A stretch of DNA of 64,000 nt, taken from the NCBI GenBank assembly GCA_002747015.1, contig NVXI01000003.1:1-64000 (forward strand). Direction: 5' to 3'. Below are positions 1 through 8,227 of the stretch, one piece after another; position 1 is the first letter of the stretch, and every line of letters starts with the position of its first letter. The position numbers and the translations under genes were made by a program. The notes beneath the pieces were generated by a model that saw only the letters and a list, made by a program, of their open reading frames with translations, was not told the DNA's origin and made no database searches. This DNA comes from Zetaproteobacteria bacterium. GTDB lineage: Bacteria; Pseudomonadota; Alphaproteobacteria; Micavibrionales; Micavibrionaceae.

Positions 1-1191
1 CACACCATTTTCATCTGTTTGATATAAAACTTTTGGACGAGAAACTGTCAGTTCGAAACCTTCGCGACGCATTGTTTCAATCAAAACACCTAGCTGAAGC
101 TCTCCACGACCACCTATCTCGAATGAATCTCTACCGTCGCTTTCCTTGAACGTAATCGCAACATTCACCTCGGCTTCGTCCAACAAACGTTGGCGAATCA
201 TTGTTGATGTTACTTTTTTTCCATCTTTTCCAGCAAATGGAGAATCATTCACTGAAATCGTGACAGCCATTGTTGGTGGATCAATTGGTGTTGAGACAAC
301 CGCTTCCATTACCTCTGCATTACAGATCGTATCAGCAACCGATGCCTTTGACAGGCCGGCGATACAAATGATGTCCCCTGCTTTTACTTCCTTAACAGGA
401 ACACGGTCTGTTCCCTCAAACATCAGCAATTTTGTCAGACGCCCTGTTTCAACAGTTGAACCATCAAGGCTCATCGCTTTTACAGTGTCATTCACCTTTG
501 CGCGACCTTGTATAACACGGCCAGTCAAGCAACGTCCCAAATATGGGTCAGAATCAAGCAATGTCGCCAACATCGCAAAGGGCTTATCGTAATCAGCCGA
601 TGGCGGAGCAACATGCGTTAAAACAAGTTCCAGCAATGGAGATAAATCTTTACGATCATCTTCCAATTCCTTTACACACCAGCCATCACGACCGGACGCA
701 TAGAGAATCGGGAAGTCTAGCTGATCATCCGTTGCATCCAGCGCAACAAACAGGTCAAACACTTCATCAACAACTTCTTCCGGACGACCATCAGGACGGT
801 CAATTTTATTGATAATCACAATCGGCTTCAGCCCCTGTGCCAGTGCTTTACCAAGCACGAATTTTGTTTGTGGCATGGGGCCTTCCGCCGCATCGGTCAA
901 CAAGATAACGCCGTCTGCCATGTGAAGAACACGCTCCACCTCGCCGCCGAAATCAGCATGGCCTGGTGTGTCGATAATGTTAATGCGCACATCGCCCCAT
1001 TGAATAGAAGTCGGTTTGGCCAGAATAGTAATACCGCGCTCACGTTCCAGATCATTGGAGTCCATCACACAAACATCAACGTTTTCATTCTCGCGGAACA
1101 TACCACTTTGCTTCATAATCGAATCGATTAATGTTGTTTTACCGTGGTCAACGTGCGCAATAATCGCAATGTTTCTTATCTTATCACTCAT
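1..1191 (-). CDS. typA: GTPase TypA/BipA, C-terminal part cut off by window edge
   Basis: This is a translational GTPase of the EF-G/LepA class that acts on the ribosome under stress and during assembly. The ATG at 1189-1191 opens a frame that runs unbroken to base 1 (397 codons; family proteins are about 600 residues). Visible elements are the G1 loop AHVDHGKTTLID near residue 10, a switch II DTPGHADFGGEVER, and the G4 motif INKID, followed by a beta-barrel domain 2 and the start of the EF-G domain III/V region (GGRGELQLGVLIETM). The start matches the family consensus N-terminus (MSDKIRNIAIIAHVD). It is transcribed on its own from the gap at 1192-1422. Identity is clear; only the C-terminal third is unseen. 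Confidence 0.96.
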   Translation of the reverse strand, partial: MSDKIRNIAIIAHVDHGKTTLIDSIMKQSGMFRENENVDVCVMDSNDLERERGITILAKPTSIQWGDVRINIIDTPGHADFGGEVERVLHMADGVILLTDAAEGPMPQTKFVLGKALAQGLKPIVIINKIDRPDGRPEEVVDEVFDLFVALDATDDQLDFPILYASGRDGWCVKELEDDRKDLSPLLELVLTHVAPPSADYDKPFAMLATLLDSDPYLGRCLTGRVIQGRAKVNDTVKAMSLDGSTVETGRLTKLLMFEGTDRVPVKEVKAGDIICIAGLSKASVADTICNAEVMEAVVSTPIDPPTMAVTISVNDSPFAGKDGKKVTSTMIRQRLLDEAEVNVAITFKESDGRDSFEIGGRGELQLGVLIETMRREGFELTVSRPKVLYQTDENGV

Positions 1192-1422
1192 GGCTTTGCT
1201 ATCTTTCCTATGTAAAGCAGGTCAACGCCGCGCCCGCTTCTTAAAATTCAACCGCCTATGTAGTATAAAATGCATGAAAAAGCCAGAAAAAAGAAATTCA
1301 TGACATGTTCACAAGGAATCATAGCGTTTTGATATGAGAGGCAAAGACCTTTAACCTTACTTACCGAGACTTATAATTTGCGCGATCGTGTGATGAACGC
1401 TTGGCCTTAAGGCTGTGCATAT
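1192..1422. other. Intergenic gap between typA and the methyltransferase gene
   Basis: No gene is supported here. It must contain the typA promoter on the minus strand; a TATACT-like -10 is present near 1261-1266 without a convincing -35. A 10-base palindrome GCCTTAAGGC lies just beyond the methyltransferase stop near 1404-1413 but lacks a U-tract on the minus strand, so it is not called a terminator. Confidence 0.4.
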
Positions 1423-2085
1423 TTAGAATTTAAAATGCGTTTTTGGCTCAAACCCTTTTAAAAACGGTGCGCTGGCATCAAAAAGTACTTTGGATGATAC
1501 ATCGCCCTTTTCAGATCGAATGAACAAAGTGACCTGCCCGACTGTTTGCCCCGTTTTCCTAACTATCGCAATCAAACGTCCACCGACGTCAACCTGATTA
1601 AGCAAAGCATCAGGAACAGCGTCAACCGCGCCATTAATTATAATCAGGCTATAAGGTGCCTGATCGGCAACACCATCAATTAACTTCCCCTCGATCAATG
1701 CAACATTACACACATCCAAGCGATCCCAGAGCTTTACAGCCTTATCCATCTGACGTTTATTATGCTCCAACGCGATAATCGTCATAACCATTGGTGATAA
1801 TATCGCCGAGGAATACCCCGCCCCAACACCGATATCCAAAACGACATCCGTTTCAACGGGCTGTACGGCCTGTATCATTTTCGCATGTGTCATCGGCTCT
1901 AACAAATAACGCCCCTGCCCGATATCAAGATCTTCATCCGCATAGGCAACACCTTGTAAACGTTCGGGCACAAATAGCTCTCTAGGGACTTTTTCAAAAG
2001 TCTCTAATATACGTGGATCAATAACGCCCGAGGGGTGTATCTGACCATCAACCATATTCGTACGCGTTTGTATAAAATCTGTCAT
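1423..2085 (-). CDS. Protein-L-isoaspartate O-methyltransferase family protein
   Basis: A SAM-dependent methyltransferase of the Pcm family, which repairs isoaspartyl residues by methyl esterification. The 220 residues fit the alphaproteobacterial Pcm-like group. Near the N-terminus it has the family phrase MVDGQIHPSGVIDPRIL and ELFVPE; the SAM-binding motif I is VLDIGVGAGYSSAIL at about residues 83-97, followed by an acidic ligand in ALEHNK. The usual Pcm substrate-binding GS..P segment is weaker than in true Pcm enzymes, so a paralogue with another substrate is possible; the family often sits next to tolC in alphaproteobacteria, but no tolC is seen here. The gene stands alone between typA and tRNA-Cys. 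Confidence 0.82.
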   Translation of the reverse strand: MTDFIQTRTNMVDGQIHPSGVIDPRILETFEKVPRELFVPERLQGVAYADEDLDIGQGRYLLEPMTHAKMIQAVQPVETDVVLDIGVGAGYSSAILSPMVMTIIALEHNKRQMDKAVKLWDRLDVCNVALIEGKLIDGVADQAPYSLIIINGAVDAVPDALLNQVDVGGRLIAIVRKTGQTVGQVTLFIRSEKGDVSSKVLFDASAPFLKGFEPKTHFKF

Positions 2086-2169
2086 TAGCTTATTCTATGC
2101 CTTATTTTGTGCCTAATAGAACACAGTGATTACGCCTTTAGACATAGCCTCATTTAGAAAGATTGACCA

Positions 2170-2190
2170 GATGTTTTTCATGAAAACATC
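2170..2190. repeat. Perfect inverted repeat upstream of tRNA-Cys
   Basis: The arms GATGTTTT and AAAACATC (8 bp) flank a five-base loop, followed by the palindrome CTTTTAAAAG. It lies between the divergent methyltransferase start and the tRNA-Cys promoter. It could be an operator for the minus-strand gene or a weak terminator; the sequence does not decide. Confidence 0.4.
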
Positions 2191-2210
2191 CTTTTAAAAG
2201 CAGTTGCCTG

Positions 2211-2240
2211 TTGACTTCCTTGGGCGTTATCCTCTAATCA
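2211..2240 (+). promoter_or_regulatory. Sigma-70 type promoter of tRNA-Cys
   Basis: A -35 box TTGACT at 2211-2216 and a -10 box TAATCA at 2235-2240 are separated by 18 bases and lie 30 bases before the mature tRNA. Confidence 0.55.
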
Positions 2241-2269
2241 TAAGCGTTCTTGCTGAGAAATAAGCAGAA

Positions 2270-2343
2270 GGCGCGGTGGCAGAGAGGCTATGCAGCGGAT
2301 TGCAACTCCGTGTACACCAGTTCGACTCTGGTCCGTGCCTCCA
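2270..2343 (+). tRNA. tRNA-Cys (GCA)
   Basis: A full cloverleaf can be drawn by eye. The seven-base acceptor stem GGCGCGG pairs with CCGTGCC (one G-U), the anticodon loop TTGCAAC carries GCA at 2302-2304, the T arm has GTTCGACTC, the discriminator base is U as expected for tRNA-Cys, and CCA is encoded at 2341-2343. Confidence 0.97.
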
Positions 2344-2356
2344 ATATTTCATTCCC

Positions 2357-2401
2357 CTAATAATAGTTTCAGACAATTCAGAAACTACTATTAGTTTTTT
2401 T
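2357..2401 (+). terminator. Intrinsic terminator after tRNA-Cys
   Basis: A 14-base stem with one mismatch (2357-2370 against 2381-2394), a ten-base loop and a run of seven T (2395-2401) lie directly after the tRNA. Confidence 0.85.
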
Positions 2402-2719
2402 GTATAATTTTTTGACAAAACGCACGTTAAACAACTGATTTAAAAATATTTGTGCTTTGGATGACTAAAATCACATTTTATAATTTTGAAAAAAACATAA
2501 AGGGACATACCCGCCCAAAGACTGAGAGATTAGCATAGAAAATTTTACCATAATATCAAAATCGCACTTGACCATAATCAGCTCAACCACCTTAAGTTGT
2601 ATTTATACGCAAATACATCATACTATAGGCTGTATTTTCATGCGTTCCCCTTGCATTATGCATTGTAAATTGTTACATCGGTAATACTTATTAACACTTG
2701 AAAAATATGAAAGTACAAT
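2402..2719. other. AT-rich non-coding gap
   Basis: No gene is supported. The stretch must hold the promoter for the receiver-domain gene; AT-rich hexamers occur but no well-spaced -35/-10 pair stands out. Confidence 0.4.
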
Positions 2720-3505
2720 ATGAAAGTTATAGATTCCAACATAGCTCTCATCGATTTTTTACACTTTGTATCGACACAAAAAACCCATCTCAATAACTGG
2801 CAATTTTTTCATGTCATCATCCAAGACCCTGAAAAAAAACTACAGATAGATGAAGTTGAACAATTTTTAGATTTTCATATTCAAAATGATGATGCTTGGC
2901 TGTTAAAGGTGCATGACACGCAAGAATTACTTTTATTCACGAATAAGAATGACAGCTTAGCCTTAAGTAAATTTGAAAAAGCAGCCTACGAAAATTTCCA
3001 AGGTAATGTTTTGCGTGTACAATTCAGAGGGTTTGAAGGTGATGGTCTGGAAAAATTCTCAAACATCATTGCACCTCTGATAGGACAGGATGATATTATA
3101 AATCAGGTTGTTTTCAAACGTATGCGACGACTGGGGAATTGCATCCTTGTACTGGATGATGACCCGATGATTATAAAACAAATGGAAAAAATAATTTCAG
3201 GTTATGGCAATATAATAGCCTTAGAAGAGGTTGATGAGTTTTTCGACAATTACAAACAATACGCCCCTGACCTCTTATTTCTGGATATTCATTTAAAATC
3301 CGCAAAAGGGAATGAAATCCTAAAAGAATTAAAAACAACTATCGACCCATATGCCCACGTTGTAATGATTAGCAGCGACACAAAAAAAGAAATCATTATT
3401 GACATCAAAGCCGGAGGAGCAAATGGCTTCGTTGTTAAGCCACTGAGCAGAGAAAAGCTCTTTCAGCAAATAATGAAGGCACCCACCATTACTAAAAAGA
3501 GCTAA
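2720..3505 (+). CDS. Response regulator with C-terminal receiver domain and unknown N-terminal domain
   Basis: The C-terminal part (about residues 139-255 of 261) is a complete CheY-like receiver: the acidic triad is DDDP at 146-149, the phosphoacceptor is D189 in FLDIHL, the switch Ser is in VVMISSD near 218, and K240 lies in FVVKPLS. The first 135 residues match no domain I recognise. The order is unusual because receivers normally come first and effectors second. No DNA-binding or enzymatic output domain is present and no histidine kinase is nearby, so the N-terminal part may be a sensory or protein-binding module. The start has only a weak GAAAG Shine-Dalgarno. It converges on the RTX gene. 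Confidence 0.85.
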   Translation: MKVIDSNIALIDFLHFVSTQKTHLNNWQFFHVIIQDPEKKLQIDEVEQFLDFHIQNDDAWLLKVHDTQELLLFTNKNDSLALSKFEKAAYENFQGNVLRVQFRGFEGDGLEKFSNIIAPLIGQDDIINQVVFKRMRRLGNCILVLDDDPMIIKQMEKIISGYGNIIALEEVDEFFDNYKQYAPDLLFLDIHLKSAKGNEILKELKTTIDPYAHVVMISSDTKKEIIIDIKAGGANGFVVKPLSREKLFQQIMKAPTITKKS

Positions 3506-3519
3506 TCTAAACTAGATTA
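3503..3519 (-). terminator. Short hairpin between convergent genes, possible terminator
   Basis: TAATCTA and TAGATTA (7 bp, 3-base loop) form a hairpin that includes the stop codon of the receiver gene. On the minus strand GCTC and five T follow it, so it could end the RTX transcript. The stem is all A/T except one pair, so this is a weak call. Confidence 0.35.
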
Positions 3520-3530
3520 AATGCTGACTA

Positions 3531-5927
3531 CTAAAACGTCACTAAACTTCCTGACGTTTCAAGAGCGTCTTCATCCGTTAAGCCTGTCACGTTAAAGAGC
3601 GTGGCGACCTGTACAAAATTATCTGCGCCACCATCATAATCGACATAAAGAAACGAATCTGATCCACTTTCAGTAATTTGCACAAAGTCACTAATCGCGT
3701 CCGTTAATTCATCATAGACGCTTAATAGATCTGATACATCCAATACATCGCCCTCTGCCAAAGAGAAATCCTGCACTTGATTAAGTCCAGAAAAAGCATC
3801 TGCGCCTTCAAACACAAAGCGATCTGCGCCCGCCTGACCATAGAGTGCATCTACACCCGCACCGCCATTCAGGACATCGCTGCCACTGCCGCCATACAGT
3901 ATGTCATTACCAGCACCACCATAAAGGTTATCGTCATCATCACCTGCAAAAAGCGTATCATCGCCAGCATTGCCATATAACGAATCATCACCAAGACCGC
4001 CGTTCAATGTATCATTGCCGTCCTCGCCGCGAAGGTGGTTATCCTGTGCATCGCCAGTCAAGCTATCATCATAATCCGAGCCTTTAATGCGCTCAATACT
4101 TATCAGGCTATCACCTTGCGCGTCACCGCCGATTTGAGTTGCACGGGTAAGATCGACATCAACCGCAGAGCCAGAGCGCGTATATGTGACATAGTCGCTC
4201 CCCGTTCCGCCATCAATGACATCCGCGCCTGCACCGCCCTCCAGATAATCACCGCCTGCTAGAGCCTGAATATAATTATCACCCGCATCACCATAAATAA
4301 AATCAGCAAAATTTGTGCCAATTACATTTTCGATTGAGATATAGCTATCACCTGCCGCATCGCCTTCTGTGCCGCCATTTTGCATATCCAAAACAACACG
4401 CACCAGACCATTGCTGTAATCAACGGTATCACTTGCGGCACCACCATCAAATGTTTCCGCATAGACACTGCCAGTAAAAACATCATCAGCCCCTGTCCCA
4501 GTATAAGAGACAGGTGCGCCAAAAGACTGCAACGTTGCAAGATCCATAGGAGCAAATCCATCAAAGTGGAATTCCTCGATTAATGTGATATCCTTAAAGG
4601 TAATCTTATCCGTTACATTTCCAGAAAAATTCAACACATTTCCAGAAATAATAACATCATTGGGCGACCAAGTCGCATCAAAGACAACAGTGTCATAACC
4701 ATTACCCTTTTCGGTTATTTTATCCTTACCAGCCGTATATAGGTAAGTGTCATCACCTTCATCGCCATATAATCGATCATTACCAAGACCGCCGCTCAAA
4801 GTATCATTACCGTCACCGCCACGTAGATAATTTTGCAGAGAATCCCCCGTCAACACATCATCATAATCCGAGCCTTTAATACGCTCAATACTAATCAAAG
4901 TATCGCCTTGCGCGTCTCCGCCAATTTGAGTTGCACGGGTAAGGTCAACATCAACAGCAGAATCGGAGCGCGTATATGTAACATAGTCACTGTTCGCACC
5001 ACCATCAATGACATCCGCGCCTGCGCCGCCCTCCAGATAATCACCACCTGAAAGCCCTTGAATATGATTTTCACCAGCATCGCCATAAATATAATCAGCA
5101 GAATTCGTGCCGATCACATTTTCGATTGAGGTATAGCTATCACCTGCCGCGTCGCCATGCGTTCCACCAGTTTCCAAATCCAGCCTTACACGAACCAATG
5201 AAGCACTGTAATCAACGCTATCCGTTCCGCCGCCGCCATCGAATGATTCAGCCGCCGTAGTTCCGATAAAGGTATCATCCGTCACTACCTGCGTGAATAC
5301 ACCGCCCTCTAAAAAACCATCAAGGAACTCTACGCGCTCTACATTTTCTACGCTATCCGTACCATCTGTACCGACCATATCCTCAATCGTTAAAACACCA
5401 CCATTATCTGTAATCACATAGTTGCTATACGCACCTATATACACCGCGGTATCAAACCCAGAACCGCCATCAATGGTGTCATCACCTTGCCCACCAGTCA
5501 GGGTGTCATTATCATCGCCACCATCAATAACATCATGCCCTGGCCCGCCATGCAAAATATCATCGCCCCGGCCGCCGCCAATCGTGTCATTCCCCGCATT
5601 AGCCCACAGAATGTCATCGCCTCCGGTCATATGAATAATCATATCACCCAAGACATGGGTCGTGCTGGCCAGCAATAAAATGTCGCTACCTGTCGAAGGA
5701 TATATTTGTTCGAACCCTTCAATCAATAAATTTCCGGCATCATCCTCAAGCCTATAAAATTGCTCATATGACGTGCCGAGAAGTATATCACCCGTACCCG
5801 TCCCACCATTCACATATTGATCGTTAATATAATAATCACCATCAACAACCAACAAATCGCCAGTATATGGATTAATGAAATTCGCTGAAACATAGGTCAA
5901 AGTACCCACTAGAGTCATTACTGTCAT
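3531..5927 (-). CDS. Secreted RTX calcium-binding repeat protein
   Basis: A 798-residue acidic protein made largely of hemolysin-type nonapeptide repeats (GGxGxDxLx; for example GGPGHDVIDGG, GGQGDDTIDGG, GGAGNDILYGG), which bind calcium after export. There is no Sec signal peptide. The last 100 residues (QVQDFSLAEGDVLDVSDLL to GSLVTF) match the type I secretion C-terminal target region (T1SS-143 type), so export by an ABC/MFP/TolC system is expected, but none is in the window. About 165 residues occur twice, nearly identical, 264 residues apart. The start was set at the ATG ending at 5927 because AAAAGGGG lies six bases upstream; an in-frame ATG at 5948 lacks such a site. Position next to wzc and wza suggests a surface-layer or matrix role, which is an inference. 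Confidence 0.9.
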   Translation of the reverse strand: MTVMTLVGTLTYVSANFINPYTGDLLVVDGDYYINDQYVNGGTGTGDILLGTSYEQFYRLEDDAGNLLIEGFEQIYPSTGSDILLLASTTHVLGDMIIHMTGGDDILWANAGNDTIGGGRGDDILHGGPGHDVIDGGDDNDTLTGGQGDDTIDGGSGFDTAVYIGAYSNYVITDNGGVLTIEDMVGTDGTDSVENVERVEFLDGFLEGGVFTQVVTDDTFIGTTAAESFDGGGGTDSVDYSASLVRVRLDLETGGTHGDAAGDSYTSIENVIGTNSADYIYGDAGENHIQGLSGGDYLEGGAGADVIDGGANSDYVTYTRSDSAVDVDLTRATQIGGDAQGDTLISIERIKGSDYDDVLTGDSLQNYLRGGDGNDTLSGGLGNDRLYGDEGDDTYLYTAGKDKITEKGNGYDTVVFDATWSPNDVIISGNVLNFSGNVTDKITFKDITLIEEFHFDGFAPMDLATLQSFGAPVSYTGTGADDVFTGSVYAETFDGGAASDTVDYSNGLVRVVLDMQNGGTEGDAAGDSYISIENVIGTNFADFIYGDAGDNYIQALAGGDYLEGGAGADVIDGGTGSDYVTYTRSGSAVDVDLTRATQIGGDAQGDSLISIERIKGSDYDDSLTGDAQDNHLRGEDGNDTLNGGLGDDSLYGNAGDDTLFAGDDDDNLYGGAGNDILYGGSGSDVLNGGAGVDALYGQAGADRFVFEGADAFSGLNQVQDFSLAEGDVLDVSDLLSVYDELTDAISDFVQITESGSDSFLYVDYDGGADNFVQVATLFNVTGLTDEDALETSGSLVTF
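3954..4451 (-). repeat. RTX internal duplication, downstream copy
   Basis: This segment encodes the second copy of a module of about 166 residues that begins FDGGAASDTVDYS and ends in SLYGNAGDDT. It matches the copy at 4746-5243 almost residue for residue, including long identical stretches around VDVDLTRATQIGGDAQGD. Confidence 0.85.
4746..5243 (-). repeat. RTX internal duplication, upstream copy
   Basis: First copy of the duplicated RTX module (FDGGGGTDSVDYS to RLYGDEGDDT). The two copies are separated by a spacer of about 98 residues that lacks nonapeptide repeats. Confidence 0.85.
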
Positions 5928-6014
5928 GTTTTTTCCCCTTTTACACACATGAAATTAAATATGTAAAATAGGGTAGTTCAAATTTTAGATTAATCCAAGG
6001 AAATTTTATTCATC

Positions 6015-6038
6015 ATTATATATCAATAGCTTATTGAT
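6015..6038 (-). promoter_or_regulatory. -10-like box next to an inverted repeat upstream of the RTX gene
   Basis: On the minus strand TATAAT (6015-6020) lies just downstream of the inverted repeat ATCAATA-AGC-TATTGAT (6022-6038). No good -35 is seen, so this may be an activator-dependent promoter with the repeat as operator, or the repeat may be the end of the wzc transcript. Confidence 0.35.
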
Positions 6039-6070
6039 TTATTCTTTCAAAAATCATTAAGACTTAATAT

Positions 6071-8155
6071 TTATATTGTTGTATATTCCGAATATATATG
6101 ATGGTCATATTTCTGCACCATTTGCTTCATATTAGCCTGAGCAAGGATAACGCCGAGAACCTTATCCTTTGAAATACCGCTCTGCTTTAGATGAAAATTT
6201 AAGCTGTTTGGCTTCGACTTGCCCCATTCCAAAACAAGCAAAAAATGATCGATAAGAGCCGATAAACCTGATGCATCAGACGTTGCAGATAAAGGTGATA
6301 AATCAATTATAATATAGTCAAAGCTATCCTTACAAGATTCAAGTAAAGCCTTCATCGAATCCGCATGTACAGAAGAGGCCAGGGCCTTACTATTTTTATC
6401 AGCCGGTAATACATATAAATTGGTTTTAGGATCATGATGTAAAACATCCTTGCCCAGCTTCTTATCAGACAAGGCAAAAGCCAGCCCCTTACTCAGGCTG
6501 AAATTACTTTTTGAAAGAACGGGGTTTCGTAAATCAGCATCAATCAAAAGGCACTTTTTCTTCGATTGAGCAATAAACAAAGCCAAATTACTTGCAGTAA
6601 CCGATTTCCCTGTATTAAGCGTATCAGAGATAACACCAATAATTTGACATTGCCCCGCGTCAGATTTTTTATCCAATGTCGTTTTAATATTACGGCAGGA
6701 TTCTGCCTGTAGAGACAACGGGGATAATACGCTGTGTGCATATTCGACATCAGAGAATAACGATAAGTCAGAATTCTTCCTGAATGTCGAGGCAGCCATA
6801 GCAGGGAAAAAACCAAGGAAAAATAGCCCCGCAGCACTTTCAACCTGCCCTGCTCTTTTAAAACTTTTATCAAAACTATCGGATAGCAATGCCAAGAACA
6901 CACCAAAGCCACCACCTAAAATCAACGACATGACAAGAATAAGAAAAGATTTAGGATGGCTTTTTCCTAAAGGAGCCATCGCTTTGGTAATTACCCTCGA
7001 TTCAGCAATTGGGAAAGAAGCCTGCTGATTAATTTTTTCAAATTTTGCGAGATAATCATTATAAAGCTGCTTATAAACGTCGGCTTCTTTTTCCAGTGCC
7101 TCCAGTTCAAAAATTTGCCCGTCATTTCTGACCTTCAAATCAATAAGTTTCCCAAGGCTTTGCTCCAAAGATGTTTCTTTTGCCAGCGCCACTTCATACT
7201 TATTCTTATAGCTTTGTGCGATACGCTTCATTTCCGAAAAAATAACATTTTGCGCTTCTTCAATTTCTGTCTTCAGCCCCTTAACGGCCTCATGCTCACG
7301 CCCTAAGGTTCTGGTCAGCTTCAATAATCTTTGCTGGTCACTTATATATTGCTGTCTTATATTATTGATAACATCATTATCAAATGCCTCCGCGACAGCG
7401 GCCGACACATCGTTTCTACCAATAATTTCACGGCTATGCTCATACTTCACATACGCACTTGCCGTTGCCGCTTTTGCATCACCTAACTTAGAATTTATGT
7501 TAAAAAGCTGTTGTTCCGTAACAGAACGCCCACCTGCACTAACCAAGTTATTTTGTACCCGAAATTTCTGAATAGCAATATTGGCGTGAATGCTTTGCTG
7601 GCGCAGCTCTTCAATTTTCATCTTTAACCATTGCGATGTTTTTTCAGAATCTTCCGAAAAGGAATGAATTTGCTCATAAATATAAGCCTGAGCAAAGGCA
7701 TTCGCACGGCTGGCTGCGATTTGAGGATCACTTGTTGTATACCGAATATTCAGCACATAACTTTCCCCCTCCCGATAAACACGAAGGTTACGGCGAAGCT
7801 GTGCAAGAAGACGCTCTTTCTTCGCAAAATCGCCTGACACCGCGGATCGTTCTTCTTCGGAATATAAATATTGCAACGCTCTTTCAGCAACATGACGAGA
7901 CTTAATAATTTCAACCTGACTGACAATCGCCGCATTTTCAAACCCTCTTTGCGCCTTAGACGACAGCTCCGCCACGGTTTTTGCCTGCATCGGATCCAGC
8001 AAGATAGACGTCATAGCAGTATATTGAGGGGTCGCCAACGACACATATAACATCGCAGCCCCCAGAAAAGCAGCAACACTGACAACGATGAAACGCTGGC
8101 CACGTCTAATCGCCGCCCAAACACGTTGCAGACTTAAAATATCATCATTACCCAT
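6071..8155 (-). CDS. Wzc/ExoP-like polysaccharide chain-length protein with tyrosine-kinase domain
   Basis: An inner-membrane polysaccharide co-polymerase. Of 694 residues, the first 100 hold a transmembrane helix (about 22-42) and a Wzz domain, 160-375 is a long coiled coil, a second membrane helix spans about 402-425 after a proline-containing AMAPLGKSHPKS, and 505-694 is a BY-kinase domain. The kinase shows Walker A' (CLLIDADLRNP, 535-545), Walker B (YIIIDLSP) and a C-terminal tyrosine cluster (KYDHHIYSEYTTI). Walker A is degenerate: SDTLNTGKS instead of the usual SxxPGEGKS, keeping the GKS. It follows wza by 72 bases in one operon and should control polymer length and export with it. Confidence 0.92.
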   Translation of the reverse strand: MGNDDILSLQRVWAAIRRGQRFIVVSVAAFLGAAMLYVSLATPQYTAMTSILLDPMQAKTVAELSSKAQRGFENAAIVSQVEIIKSRHVAERALQYLYSEEERSAVSGDFAKKERLLAQLRRNLRVYREGESYVLNIRYTTSDPQIAASRANAFAQAYIYEQIHSFSEDSEKTSQWLKMKIEELRQQSIHANIAIQKFRVQNNLVSAGGRSVTEQQLFNINSKLGDAKAATASAYVKYEHSREIIGRNDVSAAVAEAFDNDVINNIRQQYISDQQRLLKLTRTLGREHEAVKGLKTEIEEAQNVIFSEMKRIAQSYKNKYEVALAKETSLEQSLGKLIDLKVRNDGQIFELEALEKEADVYKQLYNDYLAKFEKINQQASFPIAESRVITKAMAPLGKSHPKSFLILVMSLILGGGFGVFLALLSDSFDKSFKRAGQVESAAGLFFLGFFPAMAASTFRKNSDLSLFSDVEYAHSVLSPLSLQAESCRNIKTTLDKKSDAGQCQIIGVISDTLNTGKSVTASNLALFIAQSKKKCLLIDADLRNPVLSKSNFSLSKGLAFALSDKKLGKDVLHHDPKTNLYVLPADKNSKALASSVHADSMKALLESCKDSFDYIIIDLSPLSATSDASGLSALIDHFLLVLEWGKSKPNSLNFHLKQSGISKDKVLGVILAQANMKQMVQKYDHHIYSEYTTI

Positions 8156-8227
8156 TTGTACTCTCTTATTTCATAGCCATTCGCTGGCACTACAGTAATT
8201 TTCATTACGTTTTAAATCAAATTGATC

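Noticed and set aside
2227..2418. 63-codon minus-strand frame over tRNA-Cys
   Set aside because: It overlaps a certain tRNA and its terminator and shows no protein family features.
3954..5243. Plus-strand open frames and DNA repeats within the RTX gene
   Set aside because: They are shadows of the RTX nonapeptide code on the opposite strand.
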